NCBI GenBank assembly: GCA_010015745.1
Contig: ML978177.1
Coordinates: 1-64,000 of the forward strand
Source of the DNA: Setomelanomma holmii
Taxonomy: Eukaryota; Ascomycota; Dothideomycetes; Pleosporales; Phaeosphaeriaceae
DNA length: 64,000 bases
Reading direction: 5' to 3'
Shown: positions 11,219 to 22,100 of the stretch, piece by piece
Numbering within the stretch: position 1 is the first letter of the stretch
Layout of the letters: each line of letters starts with the position of its first letter
Notes under the pieces: generated by a model
What the model was told of the DNA's origin: nothing
Database searches by the model: none
The model's input: the letters and a program-made list of their open reading frames with translations, nothing else
Program-made: the position numbers and the translations under genes

Positions 11219-12751
11219 ATGTCGTACGGCTATCCAGGACAGCAGTACCACAACTCGTACGGTGGCGCGCCAACGCAGCAGCAGTACGGGGCACCTCCAC
11301 AAGGATATCCGCCCCAGCAGCAGTACGGTGCACCGTGAGTACTCGAACGATGCATGGAGCTTGCAAAAGGAATGCTGACAGCTCCAGACCTCCCCAACAC
11401 GGCTACGGACAACCACAATACGGCCAATATGGACAGCCAACTCCCCCACCGCAGCAGTACGGATACGGTCAGGTGAGTACTCGAAGCCCCTGAAGCACCG
11501 GCATTGGTTTGAGCAAGTCGAGCTGGGCTGAGCTGACATGCATAGGGACCACCTCAGCAGCAATACAACAACTATGGTGCGCCTCCACCACAGGGACAGT
11601 CTCTGCAGCCCCCACGGCCTGGTAAGCTACATGACGTGACTGACGGTAGACTCGACCTGACAGCTGTGCTAGGTATGCCCACCATCAACAGCAACCAATG
11701 GAGCCACGGAAATCATAACGCACCCGCACCTCCGCCGACGGGTGCGCAACAATTCGGTCACGGCGCACCAAATGGCTACAACTTCCAGTACTCAGCTTGC
11801 AATGGGCGAAGGAAAGCATTGCTCATTGGCATTAACTACTTCGGCCAACGAGGACAGCTTCGCGGCTGCATCAATGATGTCAAGAACATGAGCACATACC
11901 TGAACGAGTTCTTCGGCTACAAGAGAGAGGACATGGTCACCCTGACAGACGACCAGCAAAACCCCATGAGCCAGCCTACAAAAGCGAACATTCTGAGAGC
12001 GATGCACTGGTTGGTCAAGGACGCACAGCCCAACGACTCGTTGTTCTTCCACTACTCAGGGCACGGCGGCCAGACCAAGGATCTGGATGGTGACGAGGAC
12101 GATGGCTACGACGAGGTCATCTACCCCGTTGACTTCCGCACAACCGGTCACATCGTGGACGACGAGATGCACCGCATCATGGTCACCACATTACAGCCAG
12201 GTGTCCGACTTACGGCCATTTTCGACTCTTGCCACTCTGGCTCCGCGCTCGATCTACCATACATCTACTCCACCCAGGGTGTACTCAAGGAGCCAAATCT
12301 GGCCAAGGAAGCTGGGCAAGGCTTGCTCGGTATCGTTTCAAGCTATGCGCGTGGCGATATCGGTAGCATGATTGGCGGCGCGACAAGCTTGTTCAAGAAG
12401 GCCATCAATGGCGAAGATGTGAGGAAGAAGAACTTACGGACAAAGACCAGCCCTGCGGATGTTATCATGTGGAGTGGCTCGAAGGACCAACAGACTTCTG
12501 CCGACGCATCTATTGGTGGCGAAGCCACTGGTGCCATGTCCTGGGCTTTCATTACGGCGCTACGCAAGAACCCCAACCAGAGCTACGTCCAGCTGCTGAA
12601 CAGCATCCGTGAGGAGCTCGATGGCAAGTACCAGCAAAAGCCGCAGTTGAGCTGCAGTCATCCGTTGAGTAGGTTTCACAAGCAGCCTCCCCAAGCCTAA
12701 ACAGCAAGCTAACGGGTCACCGCAGACGTTGACCTCTTGTACGTCATGTAA
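11219..12751 (+). CDS. MCA1: Metacaspase (type I)
   Basis: 432-aa protein from exons 11219-11334, 11388-11472, 11546-11621, 11673-12668 and 12726-12751; all four introns are GT..AG and phases close. The N-terminus (MSYGYPGQQYHNSYGGAP) is a Gln/Pro/Tyr/Gly-rich, prion-like prodomain of about 100 residues, as in yeast Mca1. The peptidase C14 domain follows, with the catalytic His in FHYSGHGGQ (about residue 223) and the catalytic Cys in FDSCHSG (about residue 279). The short last exon supplies the family ending LSCSHPLNVDLLYVM. Metacaspases are calcium-dependent cysteine proteases cutting after Arg or Lys, linked to protein quality control, ageing and cell death. The prodomain is split by three introns, while the catalytic core is a single exon. 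Confidence 0.95.
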
Positions 12752-13210
12752 ATGCACAAAAAAAGTGACTTTGAGGCTTAAAGGATGAATACTTGCATGT
12801 TTGAATTTTGGGAATAGGAATGATACCAGGACATTGTTGGGCTTGGTGCATAAAATGTAATGGACATGGATTACGGCTGTTTATGATTGTGTATAACTCA
12901 TTGTTCTTGTAAATACTTCTGGCAAGAAGTTGGCCTTTTGGCTGCTTGGCGCTTTGGATACGCGAGAAGGAAAGAATTCTATCACGATTTCGTCATGCGA
13001 TAGGCCTTCAATCTGTGTGTTCACGGAAAACAATCCCGAAACTGTCAAATGTAAAGGATAGCATGATGGTCTGACGAATGCAGCGCAGCTTAGTGGCGGT
13101 GCGCTAGCGGCCAGGTGCAGGGATGATGCGGGTCGATGTCGAGGGGACCTTCAATCGCCAAAACTTTTGAACGAGCTTCGGAACGCTCATCAAGCATCCC
13201 ATCGCCAGCA
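12752..13210. other. Intergenic region, metacaspase 3' side and IF2 promoter
   Basis: About 460 bp between two genes on the same strand. No reading frame or RNA gene is recognisable. It should contain the metacaspase terminator and the promoter of the mitochondrial IF2 gene. Confidence 0.45.
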
Positions 13211-16200
13211 ATGCGGAGAGCACGTGGTCTCCGGGTACGAATCCACACTTTACATGCGTTTCCCTCCAGACTCTGACAATATGATAGGTGTCGTCAACGC
13301 GCGATGTCTGCATCTTTTGCGCCACTCGTCAACTCGCAGTTGCAGAGGGACCCTTTTCCTGTCCGATCCCGAGCCAGCGAAGGCAATTGAACTCGTCAAG
13401 TAGGGCGCCGCAGTCCGCTGAAGGAATTATGTACAAAGATGCGAACGAAGGGCCCAAAGCCATGTCGCAGGCGGAGAAGATGCGAGCAGCGCTGGCCGCC
13501 AACGCTGCCTTTGCGCCTCCGATGCAGGCGCAAGGAGCCTACCTGTCCCCGGCACACAGGGCGAGAGCAGCTCTAGGCACTCAAACACCGCAGCAGGCCC
13601 AATCGCACGCTCAACGGCAGCCTCCGCCTGACCGACGATCATCCAACAGAAGCAGTGTCTTCGACGGACCAGGGCGCAACCAGAGTAGAGACAGATACGC
13701 ACCCCAAGCCCGAAGAGTGACCAGCAGCGATGGTTACACGACGTATAGACCTTCCCCTCCCGCAACACCGCAGAGCAGGTACCGGGTCAATATGGAGTCG
13801 AGACCTCAGGTTGACATGCCAGCATTTGGCGCAGGACACTTGAGGCGGAGAACCGAGCGACAGCCAGAGCGGGCACAGTATAATGCAGAGGAGCAGCGAC
13901 CACGGCCAGCCACTCGAACTCAACCAAGACGCACTATAGATCAAGATGAGATATCGAGGCTGTTGGGAAATGCTGTCACAGATCGTCCCACGACACAATA
14001 CAGGCCACTCACGAGAGAGGCGAATACGCAGAGAAAGTGCTGGCATTGTGGTTCGCTTCAGCATCAGAGCTTCGATTGCCCATCCAAACCCATCCTTCGT
14101 GAACGAACCCCACCAAGGCGCCAACAAGCACAACAGTCCGAATCAATAGCAGATGCGGCACAGCAATGGAGACAGAAGGCAGGCGCTGAGGTGGAAGCTG
14201 AACGTCCGCCCACGGTGCAAGAGGAAGCAGATCGACGAGCCCGCAATGTTGGCCAAGACCGACGCAGCAGCAGATTCGATCTTGGTGATGTTGAAGAAGT
14301 CAAGAACAGGTACGAACAGCCCGAAAAGCGGCGAGGCGGATTCAAAGGGCGACGTGTCATGCGGGAAGAGGAGGATGAAGAGGGCTCCGAACGAGTTGTG
14401 GGCAAAGCAGAACGCAAGCGATTACGCGCAGAGGCAAAGAAGGCTGCGCAGATCGCTAAAGCAGAGCCGACGCCCATCCAGCTCCCGGAATACATCAGCG
14501 TAGCCAATCTTGCTTCCATGCTCAAGACGAGGACAGAAGACTTTGCAAGAAAGCTGGAGGATCTGGGATTTGAGGATGTACAGAATGACCACATTCTAAA
14601 TGCAGAGCATGCTGGTCTCATTGCTCAAGAGTTCAACTTTGAGCCTCTCTTCCAGGCTGAGGAAGAGGATGGAGACCTGTATCCCGCGCCCGCCACTAGT
14701 CCTGAAGAATATGCTGAGCTTCCCGCGAGACCGCCAGTTGTCACTATCATGGGTCACGTTGACCACGGCAAGACCACGATTCTTGACTACATGCGCTCGA
14801 CAAGCGTGGCTGCGACCGAGTTTGGCGGTATCACGCAGCATATCGGTGCATTCAGCGTACCCCTGGCGAACGGCAAGAAGATCACCTTCCTCGACACGCC
14901 TGGTCACTCCGCCTTCGAAACAATGCGCGCTCGTGGAGCCAATGTCACTGACATTGTCGTTCTCGTTGTCGCAGCAGATGACTCTGTCATGCCACAGACC
15001 GTCGAAGCGATCAAGCACGCCCAGGCAGCCCAGGTGCCAATGATTGTGGCCATTAACAAGGTAGATAAGCAGCAGGCGGACCCTGATGCTGTCAAACTTG
15101 ATCTTGGACGTCACGGCATTGAGATCGAAGATTTTGGTGGTGACGTTCAGGCAGTCTGCGTAAGTGGTAAGACTGGACAAGGCATCCCAGAGCTCGAGGA
15201 AGCCATCTCCACTCTTTCGGAGCTCCTTGACCACCGAGCCGATCCCAAAGCCTCTGTTGAAGGTTGGGTGCTGGAAGGTACAACGAAGAAGTCGGGCCGC
15301 GTAGCTACTGTTCTCGTCCGCAGCGGTACACTCCGACAAGGCACTGCTCTTGTGGCAGGCGCGACCTGGACTCGCGTCCGCAGTTTACGCAATGAAGCTG
15401 GTGTCGTTGTCAAAGAAGCTGGACCTGGTATTGCGGTCGAAGTGGACGGCTGGCGCGATCAGCCCATTGCCGGCGATGTAGTCCTACAAGTGGAGGACGA
15501 GCAGCACGCCACGTCTGTAACCGAAATTCGTCTCGACAAAGTGGAAAGAGAGCAAATGGCGCGCGACATGGATGCTGTCAACGAGTCTAGGCGTCAAGAA
15601 GCCGAGCGCCGCGAGGCAGAAGAGGCCGCCGAAAAGGCCGCCGCGAATGGCGAAGAGGAAGTTGCTGTTGCAGCCAAAGAGAAGGGCCCAGAAATCGTGT
15701 CCTTCATCATCAAGGGCGATGTTTCTGGCTCCGTAGAAGCAGTCATCGACTCTGTCTCTGCACTCGGCAACGCAGAAGTATCAACACGCATTCTCCGCCA
15801 TGGCGTCGGGGCGCCGTCAGAGTTCGACATCCAACACGCCGCCGACGCTCAAGGTCACATCGTCAACTTTAACACCGCCATACCTCCGCATGTGGCACGC
15901 TTGGCTGAAGAGAAAGACGTCAAGATTCTGGACAGCAACATCATCTACCGCGTCACCGAGAACGTCAAGGATCTGCTTAGCGAGAAGCTGAAACCCAAGG
16001 TCATCCAGAAAGTAATGGGTGAAGCTGAGATAGCCGCGATTTTCGAAATCAGTCTCGGCGGTAAGAAGAAGCTCAAGGTTGCTGGGTCCAAGGTAAGGAA
16101 TGGTGTTGTGGATCGTGGGGCTAGGGCGCGTGTGCTGAGGAAGGAGGAGGTTGTTCATGATGGTATGTTACTCGTCCTCCCACGATTACTTGAATGTGTG

Positions 16201-16370
16201 TGCTGATGTGAAATAAAGGAACGATAAGCACCCTCAAAAACGTAAAGAAGGACGTCGAGCAAATGCGCAAGGATACAGAGTGTGGTATCAGTTTCGAGGA
16301 CTGGGAGGATTTCAAGGTTGGTGATCGTGTTCAGTGCTATGAGGAGACGTTTGAGAAGAGGAGCTTGTAA
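13211..16370 (+). CDS. IFM1: Mitochondrial translation initiation factor IF-2
   Basis: 1016-aa GTPase from exons 13211-13234, 13288-16162 and 16219-16370. The start matters: the long frame opens at 13288 after an in-frame TAG, with no ATG. An upstream ATG exon of eight codons (MRRARGLR) with donor GTACGA and branch CTGAC joins in phase and gives an arginine-rich mitochondrial presequence, including CIFCATRQL. A CX2CX4HX4C zinc knuckle (CWHCGSLQHQSFDC) lies near residue 258. The IF2 N domain follows at about 390-460. The GTPase then shows GHVDHGKT (about residue 488-495), DTPGHSAF and NKVD. Domains II to IV complete the protein. IF2 delivers initiator tRNA to the mitochondrial small subunit. 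The knuckle is not part of the bacterial factor. Confidence 0.95.
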
Positions 16371-16756
16371 GATATTGTATGATATATGAATGGCGCGAGT
16401 GAATGGGAGGAAGGGTAGAGGGGGATAGTGCATTTGTATAGATGGCATATCAGCGCTGCATTGCGAGGTTTTGATAAATGTCAACTGTATATGTAGTATA
16501 TGTAGATATAGATGTGGCATATGTATGAATACATATACAACAAGACTACAATCATCACAAGCACACCAGCTCCATTCCCACTTACGGTAATGATGCCGTC
16601 CCTCTCGTCACCTATTGAGAGTGTGTCTCAATCATCTGCATACCTAGCACAGCGCCCCACAGCAAACGCCCTCTCCCAAACAACGTCCCCCCTCCTCCCA
16701 GCTTGAACACAATATGTACCCCATACTCGCTCAACTAAGCACCAATGAAAAACAAG
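16371..16756. other. Intergenic region upstream of tRNA-Asp
   Basis: About 390 bp between the IF2 stop codon and the tRNA gene. It holds AT-rich runs (for example repeated ATATGTA-type words near 16490-16535) that probably include the IF2 polyadenylation region. No gene seen. Confidence 0.4.
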
Positions 16757-16878
16757 TCCCAATTAGTATAGTGGTTAGTATTCCGGCTTGTCATCACTTG
16801 TTCTCGGGACTTCTCAGTCCTGGTTACAAGTGGCAATGCCGCCGGCGACCTGGGTGGGTTCAATTCCCAGATTGGGAG
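16757..16878 (+). tRNA. tRNA-Asp (anticodon GTC) with a 46-nt intron
   Basis: Acceptor stem TCCCAAT (16757-16763) pairs with ATTGGGA (16871-16877), discriminator G. The D-arm region resembles an A box (TAGTATAGTGGTTAGTA). Anticodon stem CCGGC (16783-16787) pairs with GCCGG (16841-16845); the loop begins TTGTCA, so the anticodon GTC is at 16790-16792. An intron at 16794-16839 sits at the standard place, one base after the anticodon. It folds on CACTTGT (16795-16801) with ACAAGTG (16826-16832) and on GGACT with AGTCC inside. The B box GGTTCAATTCC is at 16857-16867 and a T6 terminator at 16885-16890. Oddity: TGGG is doubled (16851-16858), giving a 76-nt mature form and a T stem with one likely mismatch. 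It may be functional or a decayed copy. Confidence 0.85.
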
Positions 16879-17271
16879 GCTATCTTTTTTCTGGTGCTTT
16901 TTAGCTTTCTGGCCTTGGGCATATTATTAGTATGTGTGTTACATTAGTGGTTGAAGGACATGCACTTCTTGATTTCTGAGAATGATACAGTGTCTGTCGC
17001 ATTACACGCTCTTCGCTTGTTTTTAGCATGTTGGTGTCCCGGACACGATCGGAGAGAAGGTGACCACGGTTATTGTAGCGATGGGAGGTGTGATCTTGAG
17101 GTTTGTGGTATTGTAGATATGCGTGAGATACGCTCGATGCTCGCTAAAATGCTAGATACAAGTCCAGACCAGTCATTTTGACATGCGCCTCATACGCCAA
17201 CATACCTTGCTGGCGCCGCTTTATACACTTCTTGTCTATCGTACAACTATTGACTCTCTTGTTCTTTCTAC
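16879..17271. other. Intergenic region between tRNA-Asp and the UNC-50 3' end
   Basis: Apart from the T-run terminator of the tRNA gene at 16885-16890, I see nothing here. It should contain the 3' untranslated region of the convergent UNC-50 gene. Confidence 0.4.
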
Positions 17272-18420
17272 TCATACCTGTTTCCGCAGTCGCGCTCCTG
17301 CCCATAGCACGGGTGCAAAGTGTCTTGACATGTTGAACCCAAACAGTGATGCGAACCAGAGTATTGTGGTGACTGCGATCGGCGCGAGGAGGAGCTCGGT
17401 GTGGTGCAGGAAAGGTAGCGCGTTGTACCCAAGGAAGGTAATGATGAAGTAGTAATTGAGAGCGATGAGGTATAAGGAGTTTGAGAGGAGTTCCGAGACC
17501 CTAGACATATTAGTATAATGACACCTCGCTGGGTTTTCTCAACTCACCAATGATCTGTACCAACAAGCGGCATGCACAAAAACTGTACCACATACAAGAA
17601 CACCCAAACAGGCACGAATGCACGAATCGCTACATCCCAGCAATATCCAAATTCCAGCTCTTCCTTTCCACCATCTGCCTCGTTGAGGTTGTATAAGCCT
17701 CTTCTTCGTCCTGGTAGCAGCGAGTTTCCAGGTCCGAGTAATCGTCCGACCAGGAAGAAGAATAGTGTCGCTGTCAGCAGCGAGAGGAGAAGAAAGTGTC
17801 CGAATATGAAGACAAGTGTGATGTGTAATGTTTGCGTGAAGCCGTCTGCGTATGCGAAGCCCCATGCGAGAGAAGTAAGCGTGAGGAAGAAGCAGAGGAG
17901 GTATGTGAAGGAGGGATCGGGGCGGTGGTAGGTTTTGGTGGTTTGTTTCTGTGGAAGCCTTGTCAGCATGCGGTCGCATATAAACACTGGATAGTCGTAC
18001 GTGGTAATATATCTGCCTGAAAACCTTCTTGGGTGCTATGATCAGGCTCATGATCTCCCATATGGCCATCTCAAAGTCCATTTGCGGAAACTTGAAGAGG
18101 CGCTTGAAGAAGCGCGGCATGCGGACTTCATTACGCCGCGAAGCTGGGGTCGTGGAGCCGAAGTTGGAAGGCCCGCCTGTGGGCCGTGGGAGGGAGATGT
18201 GCGGGTTCATTGTGAATGCGCCAGGCGTGCCAGGTAAGTTCGATGAAGCTGTTGCGCTGTTCAGCTGGCTGGCGGAGACAGAGACGTCTGTCTGTTTTCG
18301 TCTAGAATTTCGATGTACTCGAGTCAACGAGGGTGCGATTGGTACATGGCCAAGGTGGTAGCGCAACGCGGTGCTTCTGGTGCGAGGGAATGTCAAGCGT
18401 TGGTACCTGAGCGATGACAT
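17272..18420 (-). CDS. GMH1: UNC-50 family Golgi membrane protein (Gmh1-like)
   Basis: 349-aa membrane protein on the minus strand, exons 18420-18001, 17948-17548 and 17500-17272 (introns 52 and 47 nt, phases close). The family core begins at MPRFFKRLFKFPQMDFEMAI and IIAPKKVFRQIYYH, spliced directly to KQTTKTYHRPDPSFTYLL. At least four or five hydrophobic segments follow, among them LCFFLTLTSLAWGFAY, LLLSLLTATLFFFLVG and AFVPVWVFLYVVQFLC, then ALNYYFIITFLGYNALPFL in exon 3. UNC-50/Gmh1 proteins are Golgi multi-pass proteins; yeast Gmh1 interacts with ArfGEFs and the worm protein aids receptor trafficking. The start at 18420 gives a roughly 100-residue polar N-tail. The internal MNPHISLPRPTG is an alternative start. 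The gene diverges from RNA14. Confidence 0.92.
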
Positions 18421-18804
18421 CGGCCGGGCGCCCCAGCCACAGCAGCGCGGTCGTTCGTTGCCAAGACTGCAAGTCGTACCGCAGCCCCGACCTTCATCAC
18501 TCTCTCCGTCACCAAGCTCCCGCAGAGCTGCTCGTCAACCCCAAAACACTGCGCATTCCCGTCATCAACTGCGCATCTCGACAGTCATCTGCGCTGGTCA
18601 CTGCTTCTTCCGACACTGTGCTGGCCCCTCGAGCGCGCCTTCTGCATCCGCGCACATCGGCGCACGCTCTTTCCTACTGACCACGCGACAAAGACTTCCA
18701 TTGTCTGCCATCCACCCACCCTTGTGCCGTTTCTAACAAATACATTTCTGGCTGTCCGGCGACTGCTACTAATACCTCACACAGCTTGCTCTACATCCAC
18801 CGTC
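18421..18804. promoter_or_regulatory. Shared divergent promoter region, UNC-50 and RNA14
   Basis: 384 bp between the start codons of two divergently transcribed genes, so both promoters must lie here or reach into the leaders. The sequence is rich in CT and CA tracts, typical of fungal leaders. I cannot point to a specific TATA box or factor site with confidence. Confidence 0.45.
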
Positions 18805-21800
18805 ATGGCGGACGACGCAGAGCTCGCTTTCCTCAATGCGCAGCAGGATGAGTACGACCCTGCGACCGCCTACAACCCCACTGGAGATGAGGATTATGAC
18901 CCCGCGAACAACTACTCCCCACGCGCGCCGTCAGATCAGTCAGCCTCGATGCCTGAGTCGGCAGGCAACACCCCCCCACCCACTGACGGCCAGGACGAGA
19001 ATGGCCTGCAGCCCCAGCCTGCCCCGGTGTCTGCAGAGGGCTCTGCTGCGCCAACACCAGCAAAGCAGCCGCGCACTAGGGGTGGTTTCGTCGACGAGAG
19101 CGAGGACGAGGAAGAGGAGCCTGTCGCGCAGCCCAAGACGGCCGCTTCGGCGCTGCTGAATGCCGCTAGCTCTGCAGATTCACCACAGCGTTCATTTACA
19201 AACACACCAAACAATACAGTTCCCACTCCAGATGTACAGTTACATAGTGCACAAGATCAGGGTGCCTCATCCTTTCTCTCTGCTTCTGTCGCTGTTAATG
19301 AGTCTGCTCCTATTGCTTCTTCTGTTCCCAATGGCAGTACGCCAGTTCCAGACGCTACTAAGCCAGGTGCTCTCGATTTCTTGAATGTTGCTTCTGCGCG
19401 ACAGTCTGCAGCAGCTACTCCTGTGCCAACTTCTACAGCTCTCCCAAAGGCTCGTCTTCCGCAGGACCGCATCGGTATCCTTGAAGATCGCATTGCTGAA
19501 GATCCGCGTGGTGACATCGAAGCATGGCTGAGTCTAATCGAGGAGCACCGTAGGCGACACAAGAACGACGATGAACGAGCTGTCTTTGAGCGCTTCCTCA
19601 AGGTCTTCCCCACAGCAGTAAGCAGCATTAGCTAGGTTCCACACGACTTGGGCTAATATGTCTAGGGCGAACAATGGGTCGAGTTCATCGCCTTCGAGAC
19701 CGAGCTTGATGAGCTACAGAAGGTTGAAGTCCTGTTCAGCAAATCTGTCCCGCTTGCTCCATATGTGCCTCTCTATTCGTCCTACATCGATTTCATCCGA
19801 CGTCGCTACAACCTGACCACTGATCAATCTGGTCAGAACCGACAGATCATCACACAAGCTTATGAGTTCGTCTTGGAACAAGTTGGCATTGATGTCAATG
19901 CTGGTCGCTTATGGCTGGACTACATCGAAATGCTAAAGACAGGTCCTGGTATCCTTGGTGGCACGAACTGGCAGGACATGCAGAAGATGGATACCTTGCG
20001 AAAGGTGTATCAGCGTGCTGTATCAGTACCGCACAATGCCACTCTGGAGATCTGGCGCGAGTACGACAAGTTCGAAATGGGCCTGAACAAGGTTTCGGTA
20101 AGTCTTGTGACACAGCTGTAATTGCGCAATGCTAACAATTCATCAGGGTCGCAAGCATCTCCAAGACAAATCGCCCTCCTACATGACTGCCCGCAGTGCC
20201 ATCAACGTTCTCGATAATAACATCATGCGTGGCGTCAATCGGACCACACTCCCGCGCCTACCACCAGCGCCAGGCTTCGGCGGCCATGAGGACTACATGA
20301 ACCAGGTCAAGCTGTGGAAGAACTGGATACAGTACGAAAAGAGCGACCCGATCGAAATCGCGACCGACGACCGACCACTCTACAACAAGCGTGTGCTCCA
20401 CCTATACAAGAATGCCCTCATGGCTCTTCGCTTCTGGCCTGAGCTATGGTATGAGGCAGCCGAGTGGTGCTTCGAGAGCAGTCTACAAGCAGAGGGAGAC
20501 AAGTGCTTGAGCGATGGTATCGAAGCCAACCCGGAGAGCTGCCTGTTAGCTTTCCGAAAGGCCAACCAGGTCGAGCTCCGAACCGACTTCGAGGATGGTC
20601 AGCCTGGCCTCATTGCTAAAGGCAAGGCTGTCCGCGAGCCGTATATCAAGCTTCTGAACACCATCTATGACCTTACTGCGCAAACGAAGAAGCGCGAGGA
20701 GCACTCCATTGCCAGGGCGAAGGAGGCTTTTGAGGCACAGAAGAAGGCTGACGAAGCTGCTCGCGCTATCGCACAGAGCAACGGAGGTGACGGCGACGAC
20801 GAAGATGATGACGAGTTGGCCAAGCGACTACAAGAGAAGGAAACTGCGTTCACTGGTCAATTGCAGGCTATTTCTGCAGGCTACAACGCACAGACCCATA
20901 TCCTTAAGAAGACTTTGACTTATGCATGGATTGCCTTGATGCGAGCTATGCGACGTGTCCAAGGCAAGGGCTCACCCGGCGCAGACATTGGAGGTTTCCG
21001 CAGCGTGTTTGCTGAGGCTCGCAAGCGGGGCAAGTTGCTCAGCGAAGCCTACGTTGCTAGCGCTCTGATTGAGCACCATTGCTACCAAGACCCAGCTGCC
21101 AACAAGATCTTCGAGCGTGGCATGAAGTTGTTCCCTGAGGACGAGCATTTTGCGCTAGAATACATCAAGCACCTGATCAAGCTGAATGATTCAACAAGTG
21201 AGTACCCGCATCTCTTTTGGGTTTCTCATTGTATTAACCATTGTAGATGCACGTGCTGTCTTTGAGACTGTCGTCGGAAAGATCACATCAAAGCCTGAGA
21301 ACATTCATAGGGCGAAGCCACTCTTCCTTTTTTTCCATGACTACGAGGCACAGTTTGGCGAACTGGCACAGATCACAAAGCTTGAGCAGCGCATGCTCAC
21401 GCTGTATCCCGAGGATCCACAGCTGCAACGATTTGCGCAGCGCTTCTCTGGCCCGACTTTCGACCCGACGACTGCGCGTCCTATCATCTCGCCACGTACA
21501 CAGATGAAGCCTGTCATGCCTTCGATCATGACATCAATTGAGGAGCCCCAACAGGCTGCACCATCACAACAGATCGAGCATCGACTTGCTTCTCCTGCAC
21601 AGGTCAATTCGCCGCACCTCGGAAGCCTTCTGCCAGTTGCTAATATCAACTCACCGAAACGACCCCTCGAAGATACAGACGACGGCGGTCAGCCCCGCAA
21701 GCTTGCTCGAGGCGAATCGCCTGCCCTTAAGGGGGCTGCAGGGCGCCGCCTCGACGCCGCACGTCGCAACCTGACCAACGCTGCCGGTGGTACACCCGTC

Positions 21801-22100
21801 GCCACAGGTCCGGTACCACTCGCACGCGATATCAATTTCCTCCTCAGCATCATCCCACCAGCACATACATACAAAGAGACGCGCTTCAAGCCTGAGGCCA
21901 TGGTTGACATGCTGCGACGCCTCATGCAGATCCCGTTACCACCGCTCCCAGCAGGCGCGCAACCTCCAGCACCACAGCGTTGGGGCACGACACCAACGAC
22001 TGCACAGCAACTTGCGAGCATACAGGAGAAGTACGGCAACCCTAATGGTGGACATCAGCATACGCCGAGTGCTGGCAGCGCTCATGCTTGGGGTCAGTAG
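18805..22100 (+). CDS. RNA14: mRNA 3'-end processing factor Rna14 (CstF-77)
   Basis: 1049-aa protein from exons 18805-19617, 19666-20097, 20147-21197 and 21247-22100; introns of 48-49 nt, phases close. I take the start MADDAELAFLNAQQDEYDP rather than an ATG at 18724 in the same frame, because the extra residues look like untranslated leader. An acidic, disordered N-terminal 220 residues is followed by half-a-TPR (HAT) helices from LEDRIAEDPRGDIEAWLSLI through GQNRQIITQAYEFVLEQVG and SDPIEIATDDRPLYNKRVLH to RAVFETVVGKI, the Suf-domain layout of CstF-77. A proline-rich C-terminal tail includes a segment near INFLLSIIPPAHTYKETRF that may be the Rna15-binding monkeytail. Rna14 dimerises and bridges cleavage factor IA to the polymerase and the poly(A) signal in the nucleus. 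Confidence 0.95.

Noticed and set aside
17539..18420. 293-codon minus-strand frame as one exon
   Set aside because: Only its first 140 codons are UNC-50. The rest is intron and out-of-frame exon 2; the membrane segments lie in the other frame after splicing.
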